64,000 nucleotides of DNA from Neoceratodus forsteri (lineage: Eukaryota > Chordata > Ceratodontiformes > Ceratodontidae): assembly GCA_016271365.2 (NCBI GenBank), contig JADMNL010000028.1:54640001-54704000 (forward strand), written 5' to 3'. Shown here one piece after another: positions 45,265-55,893 of the stretch; position 1 is the stretch's first letter, and the number at the start of each line of letters is the position of its first letter. Under the pieces are notes generated by a model. It was not told the DNA's origin. It saw nothing but the letters and a program-made list of their open reading frames with translations, and ran no database searches. Both the position numbers and the translations under genes were made by a program.

Positions 45265-45792
45265 ATGCATCACCCAGATGTAAACGCAGATCATGCTGTT
45301 GATCATTGCATGGCACTACTACAGAAAAGTTTTAACTCGGGTGTTACGGGGTATGTTTTCCTGGCAATCACTTTCTTTGGGGTACAGATGCTGCTGGACA
45401 TGGAGTTTGACTGCCCATGCATCAAAAACTACAATATAACCTATGGCATTCTTTATATGGTTCTTCCTGCCTTTCTCTACTTTGGTCTCAGTGCAGTGCT
45501 TCTAAACAACTATGTACGCAGATGCAAATGCCAACTCCAACGCCCCTGCGAGTTGTGTTGTATAAATTGGAATTATCATTGTTTAATGAAACTGTTCTAT
45601 CCTGGGTTCATGTGGATGGCAATGGTGTTCTTGGATGGAGACTGCCTCGTCTGCATGGCAAATGAGCCTGAGATAGGCTACTATGACTTCAAGATTTGGA
45701 ACACAACCGAAGATGTTGCCAGCATCCCCTGCAGAACAAATCTTGCAGATGATGAAGATACATGGATTCAATATGTCAAATTTATATCAAGG
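45265..45792 (+). CDS. Calcium homeostasis modulator (CALHM) family, first coding exon
   Basis: CALHM proteins form large-pore, voltage- and calcium-gated plasma-membrane channels that release ATP. The exon encodes 176 residues: a short N-terminus, membrane segment 1 (about 26-46), the family signature DCPC at 49-52, membrane segment 2 (about 60-81), a Cys-rich cytosolic loop (87-106), membrane segment 3 ending in MAMVFLDGDC (118-127), an extracellular loop with Cys130 and Cys156, and the run towards segment 4. The four extracellular cysteines expected to form two disulfides are present. The frame meets TCAAGG/GTAACT at 45,793, a good donor, at the point (…FISR) where I expect CALHM genes to have their intron. 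The 7 codons after it to the stop are probably intronic. The start at 45,265 gives an N-terminus like that of known members; Met16 is an alternative. The exon is intact. The second exon with segment 4 and the tail was not found downstream. Closest member (CALHM1/3-like or another) is not resolved. Confidence 0.85.
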
Positions 45793-47309
45793 GTAACTGT
45801 CACTGGTTTTTACTAACATACAATATTATTTATATTTTATGTTTGTGTCTTTAGCTTACAGTCTGCATTATATAGCAGTCACAAAGGGCTTTGCTGATAG
45901 AAGATGAGACTGAATTGTGCACCACAGACGTTATTAGTGTACATATTGATAGTGTAGGAACAAATCACATATGATTGGTCATCTTTGAAGTGTAGTTGTA
46001 GTTGATGATGCTGGTGAACTGAGTTCAGGTTCTGATCCTGGAATACTATGTGTGGTGGTTGGAGGATAGATGGAAGGCAGCACTCCTGCTGAAATAGTGG
46101 CACCTGCGTAATTACATGTAGTACAACTGTGAAGTTCTTTGAAGACAGGGAGAATGAGATACATTGCTTTTGCATTGTGTGTTCCATTCTAATATTCCAG
46201 AGGTGTGGGATTCAGGTGGAGTCAAACTGAAAACTGGATCATATCTGGGCAGAGAATGTCACTAAGCTGCTATGTCCTTCTGGGACATGCTGTCCGACTG
46301 GGGTGGTCATCCTGTGCCTGACCAGGTACGTGTTCCAGCGGGCTGGACAATGGTCAGTAAGGTTTCACTGGGCTGGTCATTAATCTTAAAGAGCAAGCAT
46401 CCAGTTCAGGTGATGCAGGGAACCCGCCAGTATGCAATGCAGTGATTCGTAGTGTTACTGTAGTGTGCTGCAGTATCCTGCAGGTAACACAGCAATTCAC
46501 TGACATTTATTAACTTTCTCTTATGCAGTATTTTGTGATGTGTCATTTATTGCAAGGTATTGCACTGCACCCTGGCTGACTCTACTGTACTTTTACAAAC
46601 ACAATCAGTCAAGCCTCCAACTGGTTTGTAGTATTGCCAGCCCCCTAAATAGTTATTTGCCTTGATTTGCACGTTTGCCTTTGAAAGCGCTGCTATTTTT
46701 TATTCGTTTCAGCTAGTGGCATGTCGCTGCCCATATGATCAGGCTTCATGGGGTCTCTGGGTCTCAGTTCAGCATCGCAAGAGTCCCTTACTGCTGTGAA
46801 ATGTTTTGTCAAGCATCCACCATACGAGATCCTGTTGAGCTGCACTCAGAGGTAGTCGGGGTTCCTTCCACAGCAGTGCAGTGCTTAGTGCTCTGGTGTA
46901 TGGAAGGGGGATGCGTAGGCATGAAAATGTTATTTAGAGCCAGTCTGAGTACCAACTAACACCATGGCAACTGCTTTAGTACTTCTGTGATGTCAAAATA
47001 CCAACCATTTCTAAAGATAGTGGTGGCAAGACATGCAGTGAATTTAAACTTTGCAAAGTTGCCATTAAGTGGCCAAAATTTGCAGTCACTCACAGAGACG
47101 AGAGGGCTTCTGATGGCTAGGACATCCTCCACCAATCACAGCTCCAGAATTATCATTCTCCACCCAATTCCACAACTGTCTCCCTTCATGCAGCTTCCTT
47201 TTTTGAAGTATTTAACCAGTCAGAAGCCCGGAAATTCTTTGGTAGGTGGTAGCTGGATAAGGTTCACTAGGAAAAAGTGCTTGTTTTCATGGTCACCTGG
47301 GAGCTCTGG
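45793..47309 (+). other. Probable CALHM intron; small hairpin
   Basis: No second CALHM exon seen. A dyad at 46,441-46,500 pairs AGTGATTCGTAGTGTTAC with GTAACACAGCAATTCACT (a few mismatches). Nothing else recognised. Confidence 0.4.
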
Positions 47310-47396
47310 AGAGAGTGCGACTTCCTCAGAGTCACAACATATGCAAGTGGAGGTTATGGGAATTAAACCCAGGTCTGGTGGATGTGCCAAGCTCAT
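47310..47396 (+). mobile_element. MIR-like SINE remnant
   Basis: GACTTCCTCAGAGTCACAAC followed by GCAAGTGGAGGTTATGGGAA and TTAAACCCAGGTCTG keeps the order and many bases of the right part of MIR/CORE-type SINEs (the stretch running from GACTTGCCCAAGGTCACAC to AACCCAGGTCTG). It is short and diverged. Confidence 0.5.
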
Positions 47397-47822
47397 TTGA
47401 AGTTTTTTACTAAAACCTCTAGGCTTTACTGCCAGCCTAATGCAAGGGAAATGTAAGGTGTAAGTGGCTTTTCTAGTGCCTGTAGTTTCTGAAACGTTCC
47501 CTGTGCCATTTGCCCCACTTGTGTGATGCTATTCAGTGTTTGGCTTCTCTGCTTCTTGAGAATGGCAAACATGTTACATAACAACACTCACAGCTTGTAC
47601 CAGTATGTAGCCTTAAAGTGCAGCCTGTCATGCTACTTAGAGGTCCTTGTTCTGATTCCAGTCCCTCCATACTGGCATCACTGGTTCTGTGACCTTGCCG
47701 GTAAGCAGCATTTGTTTTACATCTCTTTTGCCCACAGTCTGATGCACTGTGGTCTGCATTGGAGGAGAAGGGAGAGACCACTGTACTTTCTCTGCTGGAT
47801 CTATGGAACAGAGCATAGAAAC

Positions 47823-48185
47823 TCAGAAACATAGAATTTGATGGCAGATAAGGACCGCTTGGCCCACCTAGTCTGCCCATTTTCCTACCTAACAGATAAG
47901 CTGCAGATCCTACTTAACCAACAGCTTACTTCCTCCTACCCCCCACTAGGACTGCCTTATGTCTGTCCCATGCATTCTTGAATTCCCTCACTGTTCTTGA
48001 CTCCACAACCTCTTCAGGGAGGCTGTTCCATGCATCCACAACCCTCTCTGTGAAAAAATACTTCCTCACATTACCTATGAGCTGTTGCCCCTCTATCTTC
48101 AAATTGTGCCCCCTTGTTCTTGCACATCTCTCTTTCTGAAATATGTCACCCTCTTGAACTTTGTTGATTCCCCTGAGGTACAATC
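47823..48185 (-). pseudogene. CR1-like LINE 3' fragment, minus strand
   Basis: The minus strand encodes LRGINKVQEGDIFQKERCAR, then RKYFFTERVVDAWNSLPEEV and FKNAWDRHKAVLVGGRRK, matching the C-terminus of the LINE at 19,054-21,479. It is followed by the same 3' untranslated region (TGGGCCAAGCGGTCCTTATC on the minus strand) and a CTATGTTTCTGAG tail. Only the last 85 codons survive, in one open frame, so this is a young or lightly damaged truncated copy. Confidence 0.93.
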
Positions 48186-49459
48186 AATGGCTGTGATGCT
48201 TAAGAGATGCCTCCCTCACTCTGGTGCTGTTGCAGACCCTAGGTCCCATCAGAGAATGTCATTCATTGTAGGAAAGCTAAGCAGCTGGGCAGCTTAGTCT
48301 GACAGCTGACTGCTTTCAGCTGCAGTTTGCTGGGTCTCTCCTGTGATTTCCAGTGTCCTCCATCTTGGCTATGTAGGCAAAATCTTCCCTCTAACTCTGT
48401 TGTTCAGTGTTGGATCACACTAATAGATAGCCAGTCTAAACTGCTCCTCTGTCTTTGGCAGGCTGTAGCAGACTGAGATGGTTCTAGAAAATCACTTACA
48501 CTTTCAACAAGCAGGCATCTCCCTTATAGCAGGGTCAACCTTAACATTGTTTTGCTAGCCCAAACAGTAGTGCACATTGACCAGGGCTAGTGCAGCTAAC
48601 TCTCTACTTGCCCATCTTGACTAGAGCATGGCACTTCAAAGCCCATCCCCTGAGCCACAGCCCAGCACCAGAACTAAAAGTCAGCAGCATCAAGAAAAAG
48701 GGCAATTAACTGCTGATCTGACACCCCTCCCCAACTACAGTCTGGTGCTTGTGTGTCCAACCCCTTGTGTCGCTAAACACACCCACACCTCTCACCATGA
48801 TTAGTCACCAAGGTGCCTAACCCCCAGTGTTGCCACAGACATACACACTCTCACCACAGTTGAATACCAGGGTGCCCAACTCCTGGCATCATTAAACACA
48901 CCCCAGCACAGTCCAACACTATGGAGTCCAACAAAGGGTGCTACCAAACATTCCCCTTCACTACAATCTGACACTGTGATGCCTCTTTAGTCATGCTGAC
49001 AAAAACACACACACCAACAGTGTTGGGTACCTGACATGAAGAAAATTGTCCAGCATTGTTTGCTGTCTGTTTGTGTCTGAAACAAACATCCAGTTGTGTT
49101 TCTAGCCCCCCTCAAGCCCACAGCATCCATCATCCTCCTCTCAGCAACCACCAGCTCCAACTCCCATTCCTCACGTGCCTTACTTGGCTCTCCTGATTTA
49201 CTCCTCTAGGCAATCACTGATATGTCCACTATCACTCCCAATCCAAACAGAAAACAAGGTAAATCCAGATCATTTGATAAAGAAAAGTCATGTTTTGTAG
49301 ATGTGTACTCACATTAGATGTAAACTTATATTCCCCTATATGGTAACTGTGACCTGTCGCACTGCACTTATATTTTGTATACGGTTCCAATTATGAAGTA
49401 TATGTACTGTGTTATCTCCTATTCTAAAATGTATGTAATATGCTATTGTTTGATGTAGA
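48186..49459. repeat. Degenerate ~63-bp minisatellite at 48,715-49,030, otherwise unassigned
   Basis: Between about 48,715 and 49,030 a motif of the form TCCAACCCCTTGTGTCGCTA, then AACACACCCACACCTCTCAC, recurs about five times at roughly 60-66 bp with many changes. The rest of the interval has no gene I can name. Confidence 0.6.
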
Positions 49460-50653
49460 ATCTAGAGGAATATGGTCTCCAGGATGAGAGGCAGCATGGG
49501 TTCATGGGGAGGGGGAGATCATGTCAAACAAATCTGATTGATTTCTTTGACTGTGTCACTAAGACAGTAGACAGGGGCCAAGTGGTAGACATCATCTATC
49601 TTGATTTCAGCAAGGCCTTTTACTCTGTGCCCCACAAAAGGTTGATCAGGAAGTTGATGGATCTTGGAGTTGGGGAAAAGATGGTCAGATGGGTGGAAAA
49701 CTGGCTGAGGGACAGAACCCAGAGAGTGCGGGGGGGGAGTTATCTGGCACCAGAGAAGTAACCAGTGGGGTCCCACAGGGCTCTGTACTGGGGCCGGTGT
49801 TGTTCAATTTCTTCATCAATGACATTAGGGATCGGATTAAAGGCAAAATGTGCCTATTTGCAGATGACACCAAGCTCTGCAGGAGAGTGGACACAGCTGA
49901 AGGGATGACTGACCTACAGGATGATCTGGAAAAACTGGGGAGGTGGTCCAGGATCTGGCAACTTGGCTTCAATGCCAAGAAATACAAAGTTATGCATGTT
50001 GGAGCCAAGAATCCCATGACAGAGTATTACCTGGGTGGCATTTGAGTATCTGCATCAGAGGGGGAGAAGGACCTGGGAGTGATGATCACTAGTGACCTGA
50101 AGCACTCCACACAGTGCAAGAAAGCAGCAGCAAAGGCAAACAAGATGCTGGGATGTATAGGTAGGGGGATCAGTAGTAGGAGAGAGGAGGTTATACTGCC
50201 CTTGTACAGGTCTCTGGTAAGGCCGCATCTAGGGTATGGAGTTCAGTACTGGTGCCCACACCTCGAAAAGGACATTAACCTGCTGGAGAAGGTACAGAGG
50301 AGGGCTACAAAGGTGATAGCCAGTCAGCAGGGCAAGGCATATGAGAAGAGGTTGAGGGCACTGAACATGTACTCCCTGGAAGACGAGAGAGAGAGAGAGG
50401 AATGATTGGGACATTCAAGTACTTGAAAGGGATAAATAAAGTTGATAAGGAGAGTCTCTTTAAGCTGAGTGGCAACCATATCACAAGGGGGCACAGTCTT
50501 AAGCTGGAGGGTGGAAGGTTTAGGAGGGAGGTCAGGAAGCACTTCTACACAGAGAGGGTGGTGGACACTTGGAATGTGCTGCTGGAAGAGGCAATCTCAT
50601 TGAAGACCATGAACAGCTTTAAGACAGGCTGGGATAGACATGGGGGAAGGTAA
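49460..50653 (+). pseudogene. CR1-like reverse transcriptase remnant
   Basis: Pieces: 49,460-49,761 ([42 protein letters not shown]), 49,689-50,045 ([43 protein letters not shown]), 50,079-50,405 (LGCIGRGISSRREEVILPLY, VQRRATKV) and 50,402-50,653 (FKYLKGINKVD, YTERVVDTWNVLLEEA). FADD is intact and the catalytic Asp of motif A is kept, but the second Asp of DFSKAFD is Tyr. Frameshifts near 49,735 and 50,400 and a stop at 50,044 end its function. Confidence 0.92.
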
Positions 50654-50766
50654 GGATCATGAGTGGGGAGGGAGGGCAGGGACATTAGCACAAGCTGTGG
50701 ACTCTGCAATACGAGCAGACTTGATAGACCAAATGGCCTTCTTCTGCTGGCTTCTTCATATGTTCT
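49460..50766 (+). mobile_element. CR1-like LINE, 5'-truncated in the RT
   Basis: Starts abruptly at the RT segment encoding RQHGF and ends GCAGACTTGATAGACCAAAT, then GGCCTTCTTCTGCTGGC and a CTTCATATGTTCTTTAT tail. Third CR1-like copy on the plus strand, with a 3' end different from the 21,535 type. Confidence 0.93.
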
Positions 50767-50816
50767 TTATAAATGAGTATTCAGCTCAAAGGTGTTATTC
50801 CAAGCTTAATCTATGC

Positions 50817-50866
<50 letters not shown>

Positions 50867-50875
50867 TACACACAC
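50817..50875. repeat. (TG)n(TA)n(CA)n microsatellite
   Basis: GT repeats, then TA repeats, then AC repeats, which together can fold on themselves. It directly abuts the left arm of the first unit palindrome. Confidence 0.97.
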
Positions 50876-50878
50876 ACA

Positions 50879-51214
50879 GTTAGGGTTGTTCCACAGTGAT
50901 AAAGTGAGGAAATTCGATGTTAGGGTTGAACCCCTTTGCACCCTTCCAGTCCACCCCCGACTGGAATCGGGATGTGCATTGGGGTCGTCAGCCCTAACTG
51001 TCACCCCATCACATGTGGAAAGAAGCTGAGGAATAGGAGAACGGGGTGAAAGTTAGGACCGATGATCCCAATGCACACCTCGATTCCAGTTGGGGGGGTG
51101 GTCTGGAGGGGTGCAAAGGGGGTTTCAACCCTAACATCGAATTTCCTTACTTTTGTCGCTGTGGAACAACCCTTATTGATGCATTAAATGGAGTTTTTTG
51201 CCTCTAATTTCCCT
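50879..51214. repeat. Unit palindrome 1
   Basis: AGGGTTGTTCCACAGTGATA at the left is inverted at the right as CGCTGTGGAACAACCCT; GGGTTGAACCCCTTTGCACC pairs with GGTGCAAAGGGGGTTTCAACC; CATTGGGGTCGTCAGCCCTA pairs with the GGACCGATGATCCCAATG segment. The centre is near 51,027. The outermost part of the left arm (AGAGGCAAAAAACTC, present in units 2 and 3) is missing here, where the microsatellite starts. Confidence 0.9.
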
Positions 51215-51300
51215 TCTTTTTGAGAATGATAATGAGAAATAGTGAATGTAATGTGGCAGGAGCGTGAGGCCCTAATGCAGTGGTGGGAGGGCATTGTGCC

Positions 51301-51497
51301 AGCAAATGCAAATCGTAATACACATGGTGACACAAAGTGAAACAGAAAGAGAAACATTACTGTAGACAGAAATGTTAAAAACAACACAAACGCAACCGCA
51401 AATGAAAACGCAAAGGGTAACGCACATGGTGGCATAAATGTGAACTGTAAGTGAAACGGGTATGGAACCGCAAGCAGAAACGGTAATGGTAACAGTA
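51301..51497 (+). repeat. Degenerate hexanucleotide tract 1
   Basis: About 32 consecutive 6-mers of the form NNAAYG or close to it (GCAAAT, AAAACG, CAAAGG, GTAACG, GAAACG, GTAATG). Phase is kept almost without slips. On the minus strand this yields frames with alternating residue types (His/Arg/Phe/Leu), which are artefacts of the 6-bp period. Confidence 0.8.
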
Positions 51498-52399
51498 ATC
51501 TAAGCACACAGGCTGGTTTTCCCCAAAAGCTGTATAGAAAAAGACGGTGAGTAGAAAGAATGTATGCAAAATAATGACTCTTGGAACACAAAAACAAGCT
51601 TTTATCAATGCCAAATGTTTGCTTGCTGGCATTGGGATTGGTAGTGTAGAAGTTACAGAGCTGTGTAATAGAAATAGCAGTGAAGTATTGAACTGAAGCC
51701 AACCCCACCACCACCCTGCAGAGAGTGACAGGCATTGGGGTGTATCTTTGGGTCATCAGGCATAACAGCAACACCATTTCAGTACACCCCACCCTGCAGA
51801 CACTGGCAAGTGTCATGATGTTCTTTGGGGTCTTTGGCCCTTATGTGCACCCTGTTCCATCAAGAACTACGATGAGATGGGTGTGGTATAGGAGAATGGG
51901 GTGAACTTTGGGCCCGAAGAGTCCGAGGTACACCTTGATGCCTCTCACTGGATGCAGGGTGGGGGTGGAATGGTATGAGCGTGACAGGCAAGAATCCCAA
52001 GTCACACCCCTGATGCCTGTCATTCTCTACAGGGTTGGACGTTATGGTTGGAAACCCTAATACCTCAGGCATTCGTTGGTATTTTCATTCTAAATTTTCA
52101 ACATTTTTTTTGTGACCCCACCTCACAAACAGGAGGAATATCAGTTTGTTAGCCAAAAGCTGCTTTTGCACAGAGACTACGGCATTTAGCACCACAGTTG
52201 CAAAAACATTCTGAACAGTATGTAAAAAATGACAGCTGTGCTGTTCATGGGTGGTGTAAAAAATGGCAATGTTGCAAATCTGCAGTAAAAATATTAAAAA
52301 AACTGGTGAAGTCACGAGCGTGCATAGAAACTGTGCAACGCACACCCGTAATGTAATTAGTTTGGGAATTTTTTACAGCAGATTGTCAACTCAGGCATT

Positions 52400-53560
52400 T
52401 TGGGACCTCCGATCATGAACACTGCCACTGTGATTTTCTTCATCTGTTCCGAACAATGATTTCCCACAGCGACCACGCATCTCTGCACTGAAAGTGTGAA
52501 AACACATTTTGGCCATGTTGTGAAAAATGACAGCTGTACTGTTCATAAGGAAGTGTGAAAAAATGCCACTAGTGAAAATCTAGACTGAAAAAATTACAAA
52601 GTCATGATCTTATGAGGGTGCGTGGAAACTGCGCAATGCTCACTCGTAACACAGTCATTTTATGGACTTTTGTCACCAAATTTTCAACATAGCCATTTTA
52701 AGACCTCTGCTCATGAACAGTATCATTGTGATTTTGTTAATGTGTCCCATACATTGATTTTTCACACTGACTGCGCCATTGTGTGCTACATGGGCGGAAA
52801 CATGTTTTGGGCAAGATGTGACAAATGACAGCTGTACTGCTCATAAGAAAGTGTAATAAAATTGCAATGTTGAAAATCTGGATTGAAAATATTGAAAATT
52901 CACTAACTTACGAGCGTGCGTAGGAATTGCACAATGCACGCTCGTCAAACAGTCATTTTTAGGGATTTTTTCACCAAATTTTAACATAGCCATTTTAAGA
53001 CCTCTGCTCATGATCAGTGTCACTGTGATTTTCTTAATGTGTCCCATATATTAATTTCACACACCGACTGCGCCATTGTGTGCTACATGGGCAGAAACAC
53101 ATTTTGGGCAAGATGTGAACAATGATAGCTATGCTGCTCATAAGAAGGTGTGGTAAAATGGCAATGTTGAAAATCTGGAGTAAAAATATTGAAAATTTGC
53201 AAACTTATAAGCGTGTGTAGGAACTGCGAAACACACGCTCGTGAAACAGTCATTTTAAGGAATTTTTTCACCAAATTTTCAACATAATCATTGTAAGACC
53301 TTTGCTCATGAACAGTGTCACTGTGATTTTCTTAATTTGTCCCATACATTGATTTCGCACACCGACTGCTCCCATTGTGCTCTACATGGGCAGAAACCCA
53401 TTTTGGGTGAGATGTGTAAAATGACAGCTGTATTATTCATAAGAAGGTGTGGTAAATTTGCAATGTTGAAAATCTGGAGTGAAAATATTGAAAAGTCATA
53501 GGCTGCTAACTGGCATTAGGAACTGATCCAAAGCACACTCATAAAAGCGGTCATTTTGTA
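52400..53560 (+). repeat. 298-bp hairpin monomer array in copy E
   Basis: The CTCTGCTCATGA landmark lies at about 52,706, 53,001 and 53,300 (295-299 bp apart). The ACGAGCGTGCGT stem occurs at 52,911, and degenerate forms lie at about 52,315, 52,610, 53,205 and 53,500. Confidence 0.9.
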
Positions 53561-53748
53561 TTTTTCTACCAAATTTTCAAAATAGGCTTCTTGAGAGCTC
53601 ACCTTATGAACACTGGCAGTGTTGTTTCATTAATCATTCCAGAAAAGTGATTTTGCACAGTGGCTGCAAAATCACCCTTCGAGCCCGAATAATGCCATGA
53701 CAGTGACAGCATTCAAGAAAAGGATCCCAAAAAACCCATGTTGTAAAC

Positions 53749-54019
53749 TTGGTGCAAAAATTCCAAAAAATGCCTGAGATATGCAACAAAGTTGAAAATA
53801 CGCTATCTATCCCATTATACAGCTTACCGGCATTTCCTCGGTTTGTGGTCGGCTTTGAAGAGTGCAGACATGTTCCCGGTCCACCGAAGATTGTTGCGCC
53901 AAGGTCTGGAGGTAAGTATGGGGTGAGGGAGGTGTGGGGAGGCAGGGTGCGCGGTGGGTGGGTGCAGATTGTGGGGGGGGGGCAGGGAGAAGTGCCGAGG
54001 GACAGTTTTCTTTTTCCAG
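53749..54019 (+). other. Exon/intron-like unit of copy E
   Basis: An open frame from TTG at 53,749 (first ATG at 53,770) encodes segments such as KFQKMPEICNKVE and VVGFEECRHVPGPP, then reaches the donor GGAG/GTAAGTATGGGG at about 53,913. An acceptor with a pyrimidine tract (TTTTCTTTTTCCAG) ends near 54,019. The protein reading is close to that in copy B and recognisable in A. No known family. Confidence 0.45.
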
Positions 54020-54615
54020 GTTTTCCTTTTTTAAATGATGACACAGGACATTTGCCACACTGGGGTGGGCTCCCAGCATGGCACAAGGATGGCTGGTTGG
54101 GGGTGTGTGGAACCGATGGGAAACTGAGCACCCCTGTTGACCATAGCATCAGTTGTTATGCTGTGGTGGGCTCCCAGCATGGCACCCTGTACTCTGAGGG
54201 GGAGGACAGTGGAACCGACAGAGGATGGGGCACCCCTGGCTATACGATGAGTTGCCACGCTGGGATGGGCCCCAGCATGGCATGTGGAAGGGTTTGGGGG
54301 TGCAGCACAGCTGACTGGGGATTGGGCACCCGGCTGTACAGTGTGTGCCGCGGGGACCACCACGCAGGTATGCCTGCGCGCGCAAGGGGGGCACGCATGA
54401 GCAGGCGATATCTTATCACTGCTCACTGAAGTGTAGCTCCCCCTTCCAACTGTACTCCACTGCATTTTGGAGCTGTCATAGACAGCTCCAGCATGCATTG
54501 GTGGACTGGAGCTGCGCCTGCCAACACACTGACTGAATTGGAAGAGGGGGTGACACACCTCCGAAAACTCGGATGATGGCACTTTGTTTCTTGCACATGC
54601 GTGCAACCAAACATA

Positions 54616-55893
54616 ATGAGGACTTGGAATAGTAAATTGCTTATATCTCAGCTACTGTATGACACAGAAAAAAAAATGTAAAAGTCTTATGTACTATCAC
54701 TTTCCTGGCTAGTTTTGGGGGCTAATAAAAGTTTTGACAAAAAGTCCGTATCTCGCACCGTTTTCGAGATACGGGCCCTGAAAGGCACAGCGAATGCCGT
54801 AATATTATCCTATGAGAAAAAAAACAGAAGTTCAGACTGCCATAACTTGCCTCCCTGTAATATTTCTCCACCAAACCACTGAAAGGCACTTCTGTGGGAT
54901 GTTGGCTGTGTTTCTTGCAAATTTCAGCCCAAAAGACCGAACCATTATTTTGCAGCAGGGCACCAAACAATTGCTGCAATGTGTCATACTGGAGTACTGT
55001 AACTTTGCCGCTGTGTAATATTTTTTCAATGAAACACTGAAAGGCACATCTGTGAGATGTCAGCTGCGTTCCCTCCAAATTTCAGCCCCAAACTCCAAAC
55101 CATTATTTTGCAGTGGGCTGCCAATGAATTACTGTTATTTTGGGCATAGTGTCACAAAGTAGTGTCATGATTTGAGAAAGCTTTCACAAAATTTGTGGCA
55201 CTTTCATGAGTGCGATACCACTTTGTGAAAGTACTTTTTCCAGAAATCTGAAAAACATATTTCTGGGGTGTTTTACCCCAAAATAAAGACATGGTTAGCA
55301 TCCTCAGGGCCCGACTAGGTGAATACAAAAAAATTAGGTTGCTAGAGGGTCTTAATTTTAAATGCCAAGCATTTTTCTGATCACTGACTGAAAACAAAAT
55401 GGTGGATTTCCGACAGAAAAAAGGCCATTTGCGACAGTAAAAAGTGCATTTGCGAAAGTGTTGAACTTTTTGTTAACTTTTCCCTTTGTCTTATAATGGG
55501 AACTTGTTTTTTGAATAACTTTTGAACCATTTAATTTTTTTCACAAACTCTTCAAAAGGCACACCAGGGACCACGGCTGCATGTTCTCTGAAGATTTCTC
55601 ACTGGTCGTGCAAACCGTGTGACCTGTAGGCACAGCAGTAGAATTCCAAAAAAGCGTAAAGGCACACGCAGTTCACACTTAACTCCACAGCTGTATATCC
55701 AACTGGTATGAAACTTGGCAAATCCCAAGGCATGTGGGTCTTGATTCTGTATTCCAAATTTCAGGCAAATCCGTTGAACGGTTACAAAGTTATTAAGGTG
55801 CAAAAATTTGGGTTTAACATGTAAATGGTTCCTCAACCCTAACTATGGTAGCACTACCATGCTACCATTATATATTATATATATATATATATC
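54616..55893 (+). repeat. Complex repeat unit 1, body
   Basis: Continues the unit split by element E. Landmarks: GCTTATATCTCAG, the hairpin CGTATCTCG/CGAGATACG (54,751-54,775), two internal copies of about 190 bp with CACTGAAAGGCAC and AATTTCAGCCC, ACTTTTGAACC, GTAAATGGTTCCTCAACCC, and ATGGTAGCACTACCAT at 55,843, then a TA tract. Confidence 0.8.

Larger units (their letters stand above)
51594..54615 (+). mobile_element. Composite hairpin element, copy E
   Basis: Starts ACAAGCTTTTATCAATGCCA with ATGTTTGCTTGC close behind; ends GCAACCAAACATA. Its flanks (GGAACACAAAA before; ATGAGGACTTGGAATAGTAA after) join into a sequence seen unbroken in related units at about 56,630 and 58,030, so the insertion added no target duplication. 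Inner layout matches D: GC-rich imperfect palindrome (51,700-52,030), six monomers (52,080-53,560), terminal variant (53,560-53,740), exon/intron-like unit (53,749-54,019), GC hairpins (54,050-54,340), ATTTTGGAGC segment (54,463), 3' hairpin TTGCACATGCGTGCAA. Confidence 0.85.

Noticed and set aside
45793..45816. Last seven codons and stop of the CALHM frame as the true C-terminus
   Set aside because: A CALHM protein needs a fourth membrane segment and a long tail. A consensus donor lies exactly at 45,793, so these codons are read as intron.
51184..51816. Minus-strand frame of 210 codons with alternating His/Arg/Phe/Leu, also at 56,336-56,617 and 57,642-58,016
   Set aside because: The alternating pattern is the reverse reading of the 6-bp periodic tract. 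Frames differ between the three copies.
54813..54826. GTAATATTATCC-type motif resembling a rolling-circle origin nonamer
   Set aside because: The match is partial, lacks the usual stem around the nonamer, and occurs in plain repeat sequence. Chance is the simplest explanation.
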